Shown here one piece after another: positions 17,300 through 27,593 of a DNA stretch of 64,000 nucleotides. Below the pieces are notes generated by a model that saw only the letters and a program-made list of their open reading frames with translations, did no database searches and was not told where the DNA came from. Within the stretch, counting starts at the first letter, position 1. Every line of letters starts with the position of its first letter. Position numbers and translations under genes: made by a program. The DNA comes from Lysobacterales bacterium. GTDB lineage: Bacteria > Pseudomonadota > Gammaproteobacteria > Xanthomonadales > Xanthomonadaceae. Where the stretch lies: NCBI GenBank assembly GCA_017302135.1, contig JAFLDZ010000014.1, positions 1 through 64,000 on the forward strand. Reading direction: 5' to 3'.

Positions 17300-18958
17300 T
17301 CAACGTCGCGGCCAGGCCGCGACCAGCGCCCACAAACCGCCGAGACCGGCGATCCATGCCGCGGCCGGCACGCCGAACACGCGCGGCCCGCCCGCCTCCA
17401 GCGCATACAGCACCGCCGCGACCACCAGCAGGCCGGTGCCGAGAATCGCAGAAACGATCCGCCGCTGCATCGCGTTGATGGTATTCGACAGCTCGGCCAG
17501 ATCGTGCGAACGCATCGCCAGTTCGTGCTTGCCCTGGACCTGCTGGCTCAGCCAGGAGTGCAGCAGGTGCGGCATGTCCGGCGCGCGCGTGATCAGCTCC
17601 GGCAGTCGCTTGCGGAATTCGCCCGCGAGCCGCTGCGGGCTGTAGCGTTCGACCAGGATCTTCTCCAGCACCGGCTTGGCCACCGCCCAGATATCGAGCT
17701 GCGGATCGAGCAGACGACCGACGCCTTCGATGTTGAGCAGGGTCTTCTGCAGCAGGATCAACTGCGGCTGCAACGTCAGCTCGTATTTCTGCGCGGTGCG
17801 GAACAGTTTGATCAGCACTTCGGCCAAGGAAATCTCCGACAGTGGCCGGGTGAAATACGGTTCGCAGACCGCGCGCGCCGCCGCTTCCAGCTCGTCGATG
17901 CGGATCGTCGCCGGCATCCACCCGGCCTGCACATGCAGTTCGGCGACGCGCCGGTAATCGCGGTTGAAGATCGCCATGAAATTTTCGGCGAGGTAATACT
18001 GGTCCTCGCTGGACAGCTGGCCGACGATGCCGAAATCGATCGCGATGAAGCGCGGGTTGTCCTTGCGCGCAGGATCGCTGTCGACCCAGATGTTGCCGGC
18101 GTGCGCATCGGCGTGGAAGAAATTGTCGCGGAACACCTGGGTGTAGAACACGCGCACGCCTTTCGCGGCGAGCGCCTTGCGATCAATGCCGGCCGCATCC
18201 AGCGCGGCGATGTCGTCGCTGGGAATGCCGTACACGCGTTCGAGCGTGAGCACGCGCTCGGCGGTGTGGCTCCAGATCACTTCCGGCACGTACAGATCCG
18301 GCGAATCCTTCCAGAACCGGCGGATCACCGACGCATTCGCGCCCTCGCGCTGCAGGTCGAGTTCGGCGGCGAGCGTGGTTTCGATCTCGCGCACGATTTC
18401 GCGCGGACGGATCTTGTCGGCATTGGGATGCGCGCGATCGACCAGCGAGGCGATGCTGTTGAGCAATGCGATATCGCCGTCGATCTGTTTTTCGATGTCC
18501 GGACGCAGCACTTTCACCACGACTTCGCGCCCACCCGGCAGGCGCGCGGCGTGGACCTGCGCGATCGACGCCGACGCCAGCGGCGTGGTGTCGAAATGCT
18601 CGAAGACTTCGCGGATGTCCTGGCCGAGCGAGGCTTCGACGATGGCGCGCGCAGTGTGGCCGTCGAACGGTGCCACGCGATCCTGCAGCAGCGACAGTTC
18701 GGCTGCGATGTCCGGCGGCATCAGATCGCGGCGGGTCGACAGGATCTGGCCGAACTTGACGAAGATCGGCCCCAGCTCCTGCAGCGCGAGACGCAGGCGC
18801 GCGCCGCGCGACAGCGCCGCGACCTCGGTCGACGCGCGCGGCACGAACGGGCGCGCGAGTTTCAGCCAGCGCTCGGCCGGGGTGCCGTCGAGCAGATCGT
18901 CGAGACGATAGCGGATCAGGACGCGGCCGATCCTGCTCGCGCGCATGACCGCGCTCAT
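17300..18958 (-). CDS. ubiB: Ubiquinone biosynthesis ATPase/kinase-like protein UbiB (552 aa)
   Basis: Atypical kinase (ABC1/ADCK family) needed for ubiquinone biosynthesis, anchored in the inner membrane. The diagnostic KxGQ motif is [13 protein letters not shown] (about residue 66), the alanine-rich nucleotide loop is [12 protein letters not shown], the catalytic-loop equivalent is [11 protein letters not shown], and the metal-binding segment is [11 protein letters not shown]. Two C-terminal hydrophobic helices ([17 protein letters not shown] and [15 protein letters not shown]) form the membrane anchor as in E. coli UbiB (546 aa). The ATG at 18958 overlaps the ubiJ stop codon by four bases (ATGA), showing translational coupling. 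Confidence 0.95.
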   Translation of the reverse strand: MSAVMRASRIGRVLIRYRLDDLLDGTPAERWLKLARPFVPRASTEVAALSRGARLRLALQELGPIFVKFGQILSTRRDLMPPDIAAELSLLQDRVAPFDGHTARAIVEASLGQDIREVFEHFDTTPLASASIAQVHAARLPGGREVVVKVLRPDIEKQIDGDIALLNSIASLVDRAHPNADKIRPREIVREIETTLAAELDLQREGANASVIRRFWKDSPDLYVPEVIWSHTAERVLTLERVYGIPSDDIAALDAAGIDRKALAAKGVRVFYTQVFRDNFFHADAHAGNIWVDSDPARKDNPRFIAIDFGIVGQLSSEDQYYLAENFMAIFNRDYRRVAELHVQAGWMPATIRIDELEAAARAVCEPYFTRPLSEISLAEVLIKLFRTAQKYELTLQPQLILLQKTLLNIEGVGRLLDPQLDIWAVAKPVLEKILVERYSPQRLAGEFRKRLPELITRAPDMPHLLHSWLSQQVQGKHELAMRSHDLAELSNTINAMQRRIVSAILGTGLLVVAAVLYALEAGGPRVFGVPAAAWIAGLGGLWALVAAWPRR

Positions 18959-19623
18959 GCCGCAACCCGCTTCTGCAGCCGCGCGATCCGCGCGGCCAGT
19001 CGTTCGGTGTCGTCGCGCAATGTATCGACATCGTCGTGGAAGGCATCAAGCTCAGCGCGCGGCACCACATCGCGCGATTCCTCGGTGAGATATTCGGCCG
19101 CACTCTCGGCGAATTTCTGTCCGCCCGTGCGCGCCTGACGCAGTGCGGCGGCGATGCCGTTCGCGATCTGCACGCCGATCACGTCGCCGAACACCGCCGT
19201 GAACGGCTGCTGCCAGTCGGGATCGAAACGTTCGGCCAGACGCTGCAGGCGACGCGCGAGTTCGGCATCGCCTTCGATCCGCATCCGCCCGACCGGCACG
19301 GCGGCCTCGTCGTCGTCGCGTTTGCCCAGCAGCTTCGGAAGCAGCGACTGCATGCCGAACGACAGCACGCCGCCCAGCGTGCTGCGCACGGCGAGATCGG
19401 GCGTCTGTTCGGCATCGACCGGACCGACCCGCAGCCGGTCGCCTTCCACCAGCAGGCGCATGGCCAGTGGCGATGATTCGGCGGCGTCGAGGGCCAGCAC
19501 GACGCTGCGGCCATCCAATGGCTGCAGTGCGTCGCGGGTATCCGGATCCAGCGCCACCGCGCGGTTGAGCGCAGCTTCCAGCGCGCGGCCGGCCAGGGGT
19601 TTCCAGTCGAAGGGGGAGGTCAT
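18955..19623 (-). CDS. ubiJ: Ubiquinone biosynthesis accessory factor UbiJ (222 aa)
   Basis: SCP2-domain lipid-binding protein that helps assemble the ubiquinone-modifying enzyme complex. Visible are the N-terminal helix [21 protein letters not shown], the SCP2-like beta region [29 protein letters not shown], and a C-terminal coiled coil (about residues 185-222). Length is close to E. coli UbiJ (201 aa). Position directly before ubiB with a four-base overlap is the conserved ubiJ-ubiB arrangement and is strong support. UbiM for the same pathway is encoded at 29749. Confidence 0.9.
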   Translation of the reverse strand: MTSPFDWKPLAGRALEAALNRAVALDPDTRDALQPLDGRSVVLALDAAESSPLAMRLLVEGDRLRVGPVDAEQTPDLAVRSTLGGVLSFGMQSLLPKLLGKRDDDEAAVPVGRMRIEGDAELARRLQRLAERFDPDWQQPFTAVFGDVIGVQIANGIAAALRQARTGGQKFAESAAEYLTEESRDVVPRAELDAFHDDVDTLRDDTERLAARIARLQKRVAA

Positions 19624-19677
19624 GCCGGCATTCTAGCCGTCAGGCATGGTCGTCGCCCCTTCTCCTGCCCGGGGGGT

Positions 19678-20673
19678 TCAGCTCTTCGCCGCGTAGGATG
19701 CCGCCAGCCGCTTCAGCCCTTCGTCGATGGTCACGCGCGGCACGTAGCCGAAATCGCGCGTCGCCGGGGCCATGTCGTACCAGTGCGTGGTGCTCAACTG
19801 TTCAGCGAGAAACCGCGTCAGCGGCGGCTCGTCCTTCAGGCGCAGCAGTGGCCAGAGCGTTTCGCAGATCGCGCCGATCGCATAGGCCACGCCGAACGGC
19901 AGCGTCTTGTCGACTTCGGGCGCACCGACCGCGCGCAGCAGGGCGTTGATCATCTCCCGCGAGGTCCTGGGTTCGCCGTTGCTGATGAAATACGCCTTGC
20001 CGGCGCAGGCCGCACCCGGCGCCAGCGCCACGAACGCATCGAAATGCGCCTGCGCGGCGTTGTCGATGTAGGTGGTGTCGATCCTGTTGTAGCCGCCGCC
20101 GACGAAGCGCAGACGGCCCGCCTTCGCCCGCGATACCAGCCGCGGCACCAGCTGCTGATCGCCCGGCCCCCAGATGAGTCGCGGACGCAGCGCGACGGTG
20201 GCGAGATGCGCATCGTTGGCGGCCAGCACCGCTTTCTCGGCGATGGTCTTGGTGGTCGCATACGGCGCCTTGAAGCCTTCGCCGTACGGCACGGTGTCGG
20301 CGGTGCCGCCTTCCACCGGATGGGTCGCGCGATGGGTCACGCTGGGCGTGGAGGTGTAGATCAATCGGCCGATGCCGTGCGCACGACAGCCGGCCAGCAC
20401 GTTCTCGGTACCGACCACATTCGCGAGGTGATAGCTCTCGTAGCTGCCCCAGGCCCCGGCCTTGGCCGCGTTGTGGAACACCGCGTCCATCCCGGCGCAG
20501 GCCGCGATCATCGCCTCGCGATTGGCCAGATCGCCCTGGATCTGGCGCACGCCCAGCGGCTCCAGCGTGCGGTAGTGCCCACGGTTGTAACTCGCGACCT
20601 CGTGGCCCTGTTCGATCAGGCCTTTGCAGAGCGCATGGCCCAGGAATCCGCCGCCGCCGGTGACCAGTATCTT
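19678..20673 (-). CDS. oleD: OleD-like 2-alkyl-3-oxoalkanoate reductase (SDR, 331 aa)
   Basis: Extended short-chain dehydrogenase that, in olefin biosynthesis, reduces the 2-alkyl-3-keto acid made by OleA to the 2-alkyl-3-hydroxy acid with NADPH. The Rossmann motif [14 protein letters not shown] begins at residue 6; the catalytic set is S/T in YTSTPSVTH and Tyr-x3-Lys in [11 protein letters not shown], followed by [18 protein letters not shown]. The start MKILVTG at 20673 begins the fold directly. Identification as OleD rather than a generic sterol-type dehydrogenase rests on the presence of OleC, OleB and OleA candidates on the same strand within 26 kb. Confidence 0.82.
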   Translation of the reverse strand, partial: KILVTGGGGFLGHALCKGLIEQGHEVASYNRGHYRTLEPLGVRQIQGDLANREAMIAACAGMDAVFHNAAKAGAWGSYESYHLANVVGTENVLAGCRAHGIGRLIYTSTPSVTHRATHPVEGGTADTVPYGEGFKAPYATTKTIAEKAVLAANDAHLATVALRPRLIWGPGDQQLVPRLVSRAKAGRLRFVGGGYNRIDTTYIDNAAQAHFDAFVALAPGAACAGKAYFISNGEPRTSREMINALLRAVGAPEVDKTLPFGVAYAIGAICETLWPLLRLKDEPPLTRFLAEQLSTTHWYDMAPATRDFGYVPRVTIDEGLKRLAASYAAKS

Positions 20674-20753
20674 CATGCTGTTTTCCTTCGTATCGGGCAC
20701 ATGGTACGTCGGCCGAGGCGTATGCTGCCGCCATCCGACTTCAGGAGCCTGCC

Positions 20754-21506
20754 ATGCGTCGTTCCGCCCTCGTTCTCACCGCCTGCATCGCCGTCGCAAC
20801 CGCCGCCACAGCAGGCGCGCAATCGATCGAACAGCAGCTCAAGGACCGCCTGCTCGGCAGCGGCAGCAGCACCTCGAACCTCAACGAACGCGACGCCTCC
20901 GGCGGCATCAAGGAAGCCTTGGCGCAGGGGGTCGATCGCGCGGTGCGCCAGCTCGGCAAGCCCGACGGCTTCTTTCGCGATCAGGCGGTGAAGATTCTGG
21001 TGCCGGAGAAACTGCGCAGACTCGCCGATCTCGCGCGTCAGCTCGGTGCCGGCAAGAAAGTCGATGCGTTCGAGCTGTCGATGAATCGCGCGGCGGAGAA
21101 AGCGGTGCCGATGGCGGCGAATATCCTCGCCGACTCGGTGCGGCAGATGACCCTGCAGGATGCGATCGGCCTGGTGCGCGGCGGCGACACCTCGGCGACG
21201 GATTTTTTCCGCCGCACCAGCGAGCAGAAACTGTACGACGCGTTCCTGCCGATCGTCGCGAAACAGACCGCCGAAGTCGGCGTCACCAAGAAGTACAAGG
21301 ACTTCAGCAAGAAGGCCGGCGGCAACGCGCTAGCCGGTGCGCTGCTCGGCGGCAGCTCGAGCGGCACGGCCAGCGCCGACCTCGACGATTACGTGACCCG
21401 CGAAACCATCGACGGTCTGTTCCATGTGATCGCGGAGCAGGAAAAGCAGATCCGCAACAATCCGGCATCGCGTACGACGGATCTGTTGCGGCGGGTGTTT
21501 CGCTGA
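20754..21506 (+). CDS. DUF4197 domain-containing secreted protein (250 aa)
   Basis: Exported protein of the DUF4197 family (function unknown), common in proteobacterial periplasms. A signal peptide ([18 protein letters not shown]) is followed by the all-helical DUF4197 core, seen in [44 protein letters not shown] and [17 protein letters not shown]. The last of these is the conserved phenylalanine/tyrosine-rich segment with [20 protein letters not shown] near the end. It is divergent from oleD and is flanked by the promoter of the SIR2 gene. Confidence 0.85.
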   Translation: MRRSALVLTACIAVATAATAGAQSIEQQLKDRLLGSGSSTSNLNERDASGGIKEALAQGVDRAVRQLGKPDGFFRDQAVKILVPEKLRRLADLARQLGAGKKVDAFELSMNRAAEKAVPMAANILADSVRQMTLQDAIGLVRGGDTSATDFFRRTSEQKLYDAFLPIVAKQTAEVGVTKKYKDFSKKAGGNALAGALLGGSSSGTASADLDDYVTRETIDGLFHVIAEQEKQIRNNPASRTTDLLRRVFR

Positions 21507-21553
21507 CGCACGGAACACCAGCGACCGAACGTCGGCTGCGCGTTCGGCAGCAC

Positions 21554-21583
21554 TTGACAGCCGTTGAACCAGCCGGGCATAAC
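21554..21583 (+). promoter_or_regulatory. Candidate sigma-70 promoter of the SIR2-STAND gene
   Basis: A perfect -35 TTGACA at 21554-21559 is followed after 18 bp by CATAAC at 21578-21583 (four of six matches to the -10 consensus). Transcription would start near 21590, leaving a leader of about 70 bases before the ATG at 21660. Confidence 0.5.
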
Positions 21584-21659
21584 TGAACCAGTTGTCGCCA
21601 CCTGCCGCTGCAACACTTACGAGGCAAGGACGCCGGGCGACGCGCCACAGGGGAAGTGC

Positions 21660-24600
21660 ATGCAGAACGATCTGGGATTGGGTGACACACACCCGGACAA
21701 GGACGACGCCATCGCGGGCGCGCTGGTCGAGCACGAGCTCGACGCATCCGACCCTTCCGAACAACGCACTCGTGCAATTCTGCAACTATTCCGCTGGCTG
21801 GCGATCGGCAAGACTATCGCCGTAGTCGGCAGCGGCGCATCGGTCGTGTACGGGTATCCGGATTGGAAAGAACTGGTCGACGAGATTTGCAAGCTGTTCG
21901 AGACGTCCAACTACAAACCCACGGAAAATGCGGAGCGGAATTTTAACTCGCTGATACAAACCCTCCGGGACGACCAGCAGAGGCGAGGGGCACCGCCGAA
22001 AAAGGAACCTAAACCCGGCCCCGAACATAACCCCCTGCTCAACCGGGATGAGCAACTCGCCCTCTGCGACGCGCTCGCGATGTGTCTGACCAAAGAGGAT
22101 CGCTCCAAATACGAGACCAGCGTCGCCAAACTTTTCAGCAGATCAAATCGTTACTATCGGCGCAGCGACCTACTCATGAATCACCCCCTGGGTGACCAAC
22201 TACAAGCGCTGCTATCAGGCCTTCCATTGCTGGACGAGAGGGATTCACCGAAGGCTTCGGATCTTATTCCCGCTGACATCGTCGAGTTAGTGGACTCTCT
22301 TCCCATCGATGGCTGTCCGGAACTGAAACCGGCAACATCGGGTAAGAACGAATTGATCAATGCGCCCAGGAACCTTCTCGATCCACTTTCAGAACTTCGC
22401 AGCCGGATCGGCATCCATCGCTTCGTGACCTTCAACTACGATCTGGAAATCGAAGCTCTCCTCGAAGACATCGACTACCCCTACGATGAGCTGACCAGAA
22501 CCGTAAAAACCGAGGATCTGATTGCGGACAAAGCGGACAAACCCGATCGCACCAGTGAATCGAGAATAGGGGGGGCTGCGCATTCGATCTCCCTCTCGCC
22601 CGAGAATGCGCCGGACCTCATCACCATTGCTGCAGTTCCCTCCTCGGCCAACGATCTCGTCGTTCACGTACACGGTGCCGCAACACGTCCATCGGACATG
22701 GTGCTGACGCCGTCGAACTACAACGCGATGTACTACGACGAGCATCCCTTCCGTCGCGGGTTCGAGGACGCCCGCCGCCTCCTGTTCGGCGGAAACGCCG
22801 TGCTGTACATCGGCTTCGGCCTCAGTGAAGAGGATGCGATGCGACCGTTGCGCTACCTCAGCGCCAACCTGAAAAACCGACCGCTCTTCGCGCTCATGCC
22901 TCTGCTTTCCAACGAGAACCGGGCGCGCGCCTTCGAACTCAAGATCAAGACGAACTACGGCGTCAATGTCATCACCTATGGGCGCGGATTCTCGGAAATC
23001 CCCGGTATTTGGAAGCAGAACAACACTCCGCACCCGCTCTCCCATATCGACAAGAAGTTCATATCGCTAGGAGCCGAGTTGCAGAATCTTCGCGAATCTT
23101 TCCTGCCGGCGGATGGAGAAACCGTCTCCAAAGATCGCCTCAGGAAAGGACTGGAAAATCTGCGCGACAACAGCAAGTCCTTTCCGCGGCTTCATCATGG
23201 CAACGCCATTGCGAGGGAACTCGCCAAGATCTTGCTTGAGGAGATTCTCAGGTCACCCGCTAAACTCCAGCCAAAAAAAGCAGAAGCTTTCGTAAAAAAA
23301 TTGTCTGCCATGGCGACCACCATCGCGCTGAACAACGCGGTGGAGTACATGCAGAGCGTCACCCGCGGGTGGCAAACACAGTTGCATCTTTGGCCGCCCC
23401 CGGGAACCGATTACGCGCCAGAGATCGGGAAACACTACGGTGCCGTCCATCGCGTTGCGCTGGCCCCTGACACGCCCGGGCTGAGCGATAAATCAGACGT
23501 AAACAAGATCGGGAATCTTCTACCTTCCACGAAAGCAAGCACAGGGGTCCGGATCGTGCTTATCGAATCCGGCAAGGGAAGAGGAACCTACTTCACTCTC
23601 TTGAAGAAGCACGCGGAATCCAAGCATGACTGGAGGGCGATCAGCCTCGGCTACACCATGCGCGGAACGACCGTTCTGTCCGACGTTCTTGCTAAGCTCA
23701 ACAACATCCGCGTGCTCTGCCTGCAAGACGCCGACTGCCTGTTGGCCCACTCCCACCCGCAACCCGCTACGCTGTTTCTGGCGAAATTCCTCAGCGCTCT
23801 GCGTGAAAAAAGCCTTTCATCGGCAAAAAAAGCAGGGCTACATCTCATCCTTATCGTCAGGAGTCGACGGTCTGCGGAAATCTTCGCGAAATTTTTCGAA
23901 GAAAAGCCGGGAAAACCCCAGATTATTTCTCCTCTTCAGATTCACTCTGCAGAACATTTGAAACAGATCGGAGGCGAACGCTGGGCCCAATTCAGCAACA
24001 AGTATGGACGACTCGCGGAGGCGATGACACAAAGCCGCTGGGCATTCCTCGCAATGAACGGTGCATACCAGAACCTGGAGGGTGTCCGCGGCTTGAAAGG
24101 TTTTCTCGAAATTTGCAACTATTCTCTCGATGGCCGCTTATTCTCGATCGACAAGAAGCACCATCAGGCAGCACTTTGCGAGGTACTTCTGGAAGAGCGC
24201 CATCGCCTGATCCAGCGCTCAATGGATATCGATAAGCGAAACCAAATCATCGTCGAAAATATCATCCTCAAATGGATGTACGCAATCCCGATACCGATCG
24301 ACTGGATCACGGTACAGAACATTCCCGAAATCAAGAAACTCAAGGAAGACGTCAGTCTGGGCCATCGCGTGGATGACTCGACCATTGCGAACGCGCTTTC
24401 CGCACTCAAGATCTATCGCTTCATCTTTGAGATCGAATACGACATCAATACTCTGCAGCCTAGCGAAAAATCTCGCTATATCCTGCACAGCGCCATGCGT
24501 CAGCTGCTCGGTTATCGGCGCGGTTTCTCACTGGATGCCCCGCTGGCACGGGATCAGAACAGCGTCTGCCTGTCTCTGATGCTGATGGACGGCGGGCCGA

Positions 24601-25913
24601 TGCTCAGCGCGGAGGATTTTGCTTCCACCTGCGACCTCTTCGACAAATTGATCGCGCTCACACCTACTCAGGAAAACCGGGTCGCCATCCGCAGCGCCTA
24701 TGCGCTGATCCGGGCCACGATCCACACCCAGAGCGCGATGCGCGCGGGCCTGGTCGCCGAACCCATCGACTACAGTCGCAGCGCGCTGCATGCGCACCTG
24801 CGTCGCCTCGCCCGACTGCGTTCGCTGTCGCGAAGAAATCACGTCATCGTCGAGGATCCTCCTGCGCCGCGTCCGGCACTGTATGCCGAGGACGAACTGT
24901 GGCTGCTCAACGAACTCGGCGTCGTACGCTACCTGCAAGGTAATATGCACGATGCCGTCTTCGCGCTCCGCGAATGCATGGGGGCCGCAGAGCGGATCAA
25001 GATCGGTGGCAGAAGCATGGCCGATATCGATCCCTCACTGAGGCCGCGGCTTTCGATCAATCTTGCGCTGTGCCTGATCGAACGCGCTCGCTTCCATGAC
25101 GCAGACTCGCTGGTAAGTAAGGCCCTCCACGGGCTCCTGGCACAAGGGAAAGACGCGGAGAACCCCGAGTATCTGCTGTTGCTGGCGCTATTGCTGGGCT
25201 GTCGCGCGCAGATCCAGTTACTGACCGCGCAGCTCGATTCCGCGCGAGCCACGGTCAAGGATGCGATTCCGATCATCGAGAAACTCGGCGCACTGGGGGC
25301 ACAGGCATGGCTGCATTCGGTAGAGGCGTCCGCAGCCCTCGCCCGCGAAGCGCACGAGGACGCCGATAAGGCGATTTCGCTGGCGCTCGCGGCGGCGCGC
25401 GGCGCGCACCGACCTGACCTGGTCCTCAGTCTCGAGCTGAGCGCTATCGACATCGAGCTCAGTACTTCCGGATATAACCGCGAGACCGTCTTTGTCTCGC
25501 TGACCCGTCTGGAGAATCTCGAACGCTCCGCACTGCGCCTGGGCTCGCATCGGTCGCGGTGCGCGGCGATGCTGATCCGCGGCCGCGCGCTGCTGACCAT
25601 TGCGCAGATGGAACCGGCGCGCGAGACGATCATCGAAGCGATCTCGATCGCCCAGCTCAACGGCATGCGACTGAAGCGGATCTCGGGCTTGATCCTGCTG
25701 GTGGCGCTGATGGCACAGCGCGGCGAACACGAGCCGGCCCGGCGCCTGTTGCAGTCGGTGAAGCTCGCGGCGAACCGAGCGCGATACGTACGCGCAGTCG
25801 CCGACATCGAGCGCCTGCAGCAGGCGATGGAGATCGAAGGCGGCGTGCCGCAGTGGGCCGGATTCGTCTCCGACTTCGGCAGCACCGATCGCCGACGATC
25901 CACATTACGTTGA
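21660..25913 (+). CDS. SIR2-STAND-TPR protein, candidate Avs5-like antiphage NADase (1417 aa)
   Basis: A three-part protein. The N-terminal SIR2-type domain keeps the NAD-binding and catalytic residues: GSGAS at 57-61, T257-F-N259-Y-D261, and H336/H338 in VHVHGAATRP, followed by a YYDEHPFRRGFEDARRLLF helix and an LYIGFGLSEEDAMRPL strand. The middle third has a degenerate P-loop (ESGKGRGTYF, 636-645) and an acidic strand VLCLQDAD at 685-692, then helical and winged-helix-like regions, as in STAND NTPases. The C-terminal 450 residues are TPR-like helical repeats. Known SIR2-STAND proteins sense phage proteins through the TPR part and deplete NAD. The start at 21660 follows AGGGGAAG; an ATG at 21564 lacks such a site. 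The middle third is visibly less GC-rich than its neighbours, suggesting transfer. The missing classical GxxGxGK(S/T) is notable. Confidence 0.82.
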   Translation: MQNDLGLGDTHPDKDDAIAGALVEHELDASDPSEQRTRAILQLFRWLAIGKTIAVVGSGASVVYGYPDWKELVDEICKLFETSNYKPTENAERNFNSLIQTLRDDQQRRGAPPKKEPKPGPEHNPLLNRDEQLALCDALAMCLTKEDRSKYETSVAKLFSRSNRYYRRSDLLMNHPLGDQLQALLSGLPLLDERDSPKASDLIPADIVELVDSLPIDGCPELKPATSGKNELINAPRNLLDPLSELRSRIGIHRFVTFNYDLEIEALLEDIDYPYDELTRTVKTEDLIADKADKPDRTSESRIGGAAHSISLSPENAPDLITIAAVPSSANDLVVHVHGAATRPSDMVLTPSNYNAMYYDEHPFRRGFEDARRLLFGGNAVLYIGFGLSEEDAMRPLRYLSANLKNRPLFALMPLLSNENRARAFELKIKTNYGVNVITYGRGFSEIPGIWKQNNTPHPLSHIDKKFISLGAELQNLRESFLPADGETVSKDRLRKGLENLRDNSKSFPRLHHGNAIARELAKILLEEILRSPAKLQPKKAEAFVKKLSAMATTIALNNAVEYMQSVTRGWQTQLHLWPPPGTDYAPEIGKHYGAVHRVALAPDTPGLSDKSDVNKIGNLLPSTKASTGVRIVLIESGKGRGTYFTLLKKHAESKHDWRAISLGYTMRGTTVLSDVLAKLNNIRVLCLQDADCLLAHSHPQPATLFLAKFLSALREKSLSSAKKAGLHLILIVRSRRSAEIFAKFFEEKPGKPQIISPLQIHSAEHLKQIGGERWAQFSNKYGRLAEAMTQSRWAFLAMNGAYQNLEGVRGLKGFLEICNYSLDGRLFSIDKKHHQAALCEVLLEERHRLIQRSMDIDKRNQIIVENIILKWMYAIPIPIDWITVQNIPEIKKLKEDVSLGHRVDDSTIANALSALKIYRFIFEIEYDINTLQPSEKSRYILHSAMRQLLGYRRGFSLDAPLARDQNSVCLSLMLMDGGPMLSAEDFASTCDLFDKLIALTPTQENRVAIRSAYALIRATIHTQSAMRAGLVAEPIDYSRSALHAHLRRLARLRSLSRRNHVIVEDPPAPRPALYAEDELWLLNELGVVRYLQGNMHDAVFALRECMGAAERIKIGGRSMADIDPSLRPRLSINLALCLIERARFHDADSLVSKALHGLLAQGKDAENPEYLLLLALLLGCRAQIQLLTAQLDSARATVKDAIPIIEKLGALGAQAWLHSVEASAALAREAHEDADKAISLALAAARGAHRPDLVLSLELSAIDIELSTSGYNRETVFVSLTRLENLERSALRLGSHRSRCAAMLIRGRALLTIAQMEPARETIIEAISIAQLNGMRLKRISGLILLVALMAQRGEHEPARRLLQSVKLAANRARYVRAVADIERLQQAMEIEGGVPQWAGFVSDFGSTDRRRSTLR

Positions 25914-25981
25914 GGCCCGTTCAAACGATCTTATTGAGAGCGGTCTGAACCTGTCCGCCCGCTGCACCAGTGCCGCACTTT

Positions 25982-27511
25982 TCAATTTCTTTGAAACAGC
26001 TCGGCCTGTTCAATCCGCACAAGAATCGCCTCCAATGCGACATCGCGGCCAACTGCGATGCTGCTCGCGCTTTCCGGTGCCGGCACATCCGGCAACAAAC
26101 CCGCGTCCGGCGCCTGCTTTTCCGCGAACTGCGCGATCAGCGGCACATCCAGTTCGATTCCGGAGCCCGGCAGGGTCATGAACAGGAACGCGCCGCCGTT
26201 GATGCCGCGCTGGTTGCCGCCGGTGGGTTCGCCGACCAGGATGCCTAGCCGCTGCTGCTGCACGGTCTCGGCGAATTCGAAGGTCGCGGAACTGTTGTCG
26301 GGTCCGATCATCACCCAGACCCGTCCGCCGAAGCGCGGCGCTTTCGGTGCGATCACGACGCCTGCTTCGGTGTCGTCGTATTTCGTCAGCCGGTAGAAGC
26401 CGTCGACCGGCCCGATCGCGGCGTCGCCCCAATCGTAGAAGCTGTCGTCCCACGTGGACAGGGCCGGGCGCAATGCATCGGGTACGCGGCGGTAGCGCAC
26501 GCTGCGGGTGGCGATGGAGACCGCTGTCGGCGCTTCGATGAGATGTGCGATCAGCGACTCGCCCACGCCGGTACCGCCTTCGTTGCCGCGCAGATCGATC
26601 AGCAGATCGGTGGTCTGGTCATCGACAAGATTCCGGAACAGGCCGTCGACATACGCCTGCCAGTCCCATTCCGGATGCTGGTACGCCACCCAACTGGGCA
26701 TGCGCAGCAGCGCGACGCCGGGTCTCGGCCGCTCAAGCGTCCAACCCAGCGGCGAGGCCGGGTCTGCTTTCCGATCGCGCGCCGCGTCTGCATCCGCGAA
26801 CGCCATCATGCGCAGCTTCACGCTACGCGTTCTGGCGTCGCCGGGGGCCTGGTAGCGTACGCGCAGGCTGGGCGCGACCGCATGCGGATAGAGCAGCGGG
26901 TAGAACACATCGAAGGCTTCATAGCGGCCGCTGCCGATACGCTGCATGTCGGCGATCCGCTTGAAGTCGTTGTGGCCGTCAGCGCGCGCATAGGGCAGCA
27001 GACGGGCGAGGATGTCATGGGTAGGCACACCGTCCAGCGCAAGGATCCGCGTCCCCGGCGGCAGCGCGGCACCGGAGCCGAGATCGCGGGTCACGACCAT
27101 CTCGCCGTCGATCCAGCGGAACAGCAGCGGCAATCGCGGGTGCTGCAACAGCGCCTGTTGCACGGCCTTGCCCTGATTGTAGAAATTGGCGTAGGTGTGG
27201 CCGCAGCGGATCTTCGCGGCGAATGCGGAATACGCCAGATAGGTTTGATCGAGCCGCTGCGGCGAGGCGAAACGCCGGCGCAGATCGGCGTAGGCATCGG
27301 CCAGTTCGGCATCGCTCAGATAGCGGTGCAGACCGGGGTGCAGTGCGGCGTAGCTGGTTTCGAGCACATCGACATCGCGCAGCAGCGCGGCGGACGCAAT
27401 CGTCGGCAGGCGCTCCTGCCAGGGCTGCAGCTGCGCATCTTCGGCGGCCCATGCGGGCGGACCGGTGGCGATCAGCAGCAGGAAAACAATCGCGGTGCAG
27501 AACAAGCGCAT
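25982..27511 (-). CDS. S41 family (C-terminal-processing-like) peptidase, exported (509 aa)
   Basis: Secreted serine peptidase of the tail-specific protease/tricorn-core family. It has a signal peptide (LFCTAIVFLLLIATGPPAWA, about residues 3-23). The S41 domain is recognised from TTDLLIDLRGNEGGTGVGESL (the conserved DLRxNxGG strand) and from GRVWVMIGPDNSSATFEFAETVQQQ, where the serine after GPDN is the expected nucleophile; VGEPTGGNQRGINGG follows as in the family. I see no PDZ domain. The start ATG at 27511 has GGAG eight bases upstream; a TTG start at 27526 is possible. It lies between the SIR2 gene (convergent) and oleC (same strand). Confidence 0.85.
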   Translation of the reverse strand: MRLFCTAIVFLLLIATGPPAWAAEDAQLQPWQERLPTIASAALLRDVDVLETSYAALHPGLHRYLSDAELADAYADLRRRFASPQRLDQTYLAYSAFAAKIRCGHTYANFYNQGKAVQQALLQHPRLPLLFRWIDGEMVVTRDLGSGAALPPGTRILALDGVPTHDILARLLPYARADGHNDFKRIADMQRIGSGRYEAFDVFYPLLYPHAVAPSLRVRYQAPGDARTRSVKLRMMAFADADAARDRKADPASPLGWTLERPRPGVALLRMPSWVAYQHPEWDWQAYVDGLFRNLVDDQTTDLLIDLRGNEGGTGVGESLIAHLIEAPTAVSIATRSVRYRRVPDALRPALSTWDDSFYDWGDAAIGPVDGFYRLTKYDDTEAGVVIAPKAPRFGGRVWVMIGPDNSSATFEFAETVQQQRLGILVGEPTGGNQRGINGGAFLFMTLPGSGIELDVPLIAQFAEKQAPDAGLLPDVPAPESASSIAVGRDVALEAILVRIEQAELFQRN

Positions 27512-27593
27512 ACAACACTCCGGCAACGGACGAATACGGCGACAGCTTGAGGCCTTACGTCGACGCCAGCCGGCCGGATGCAGGCCCAGCCGG

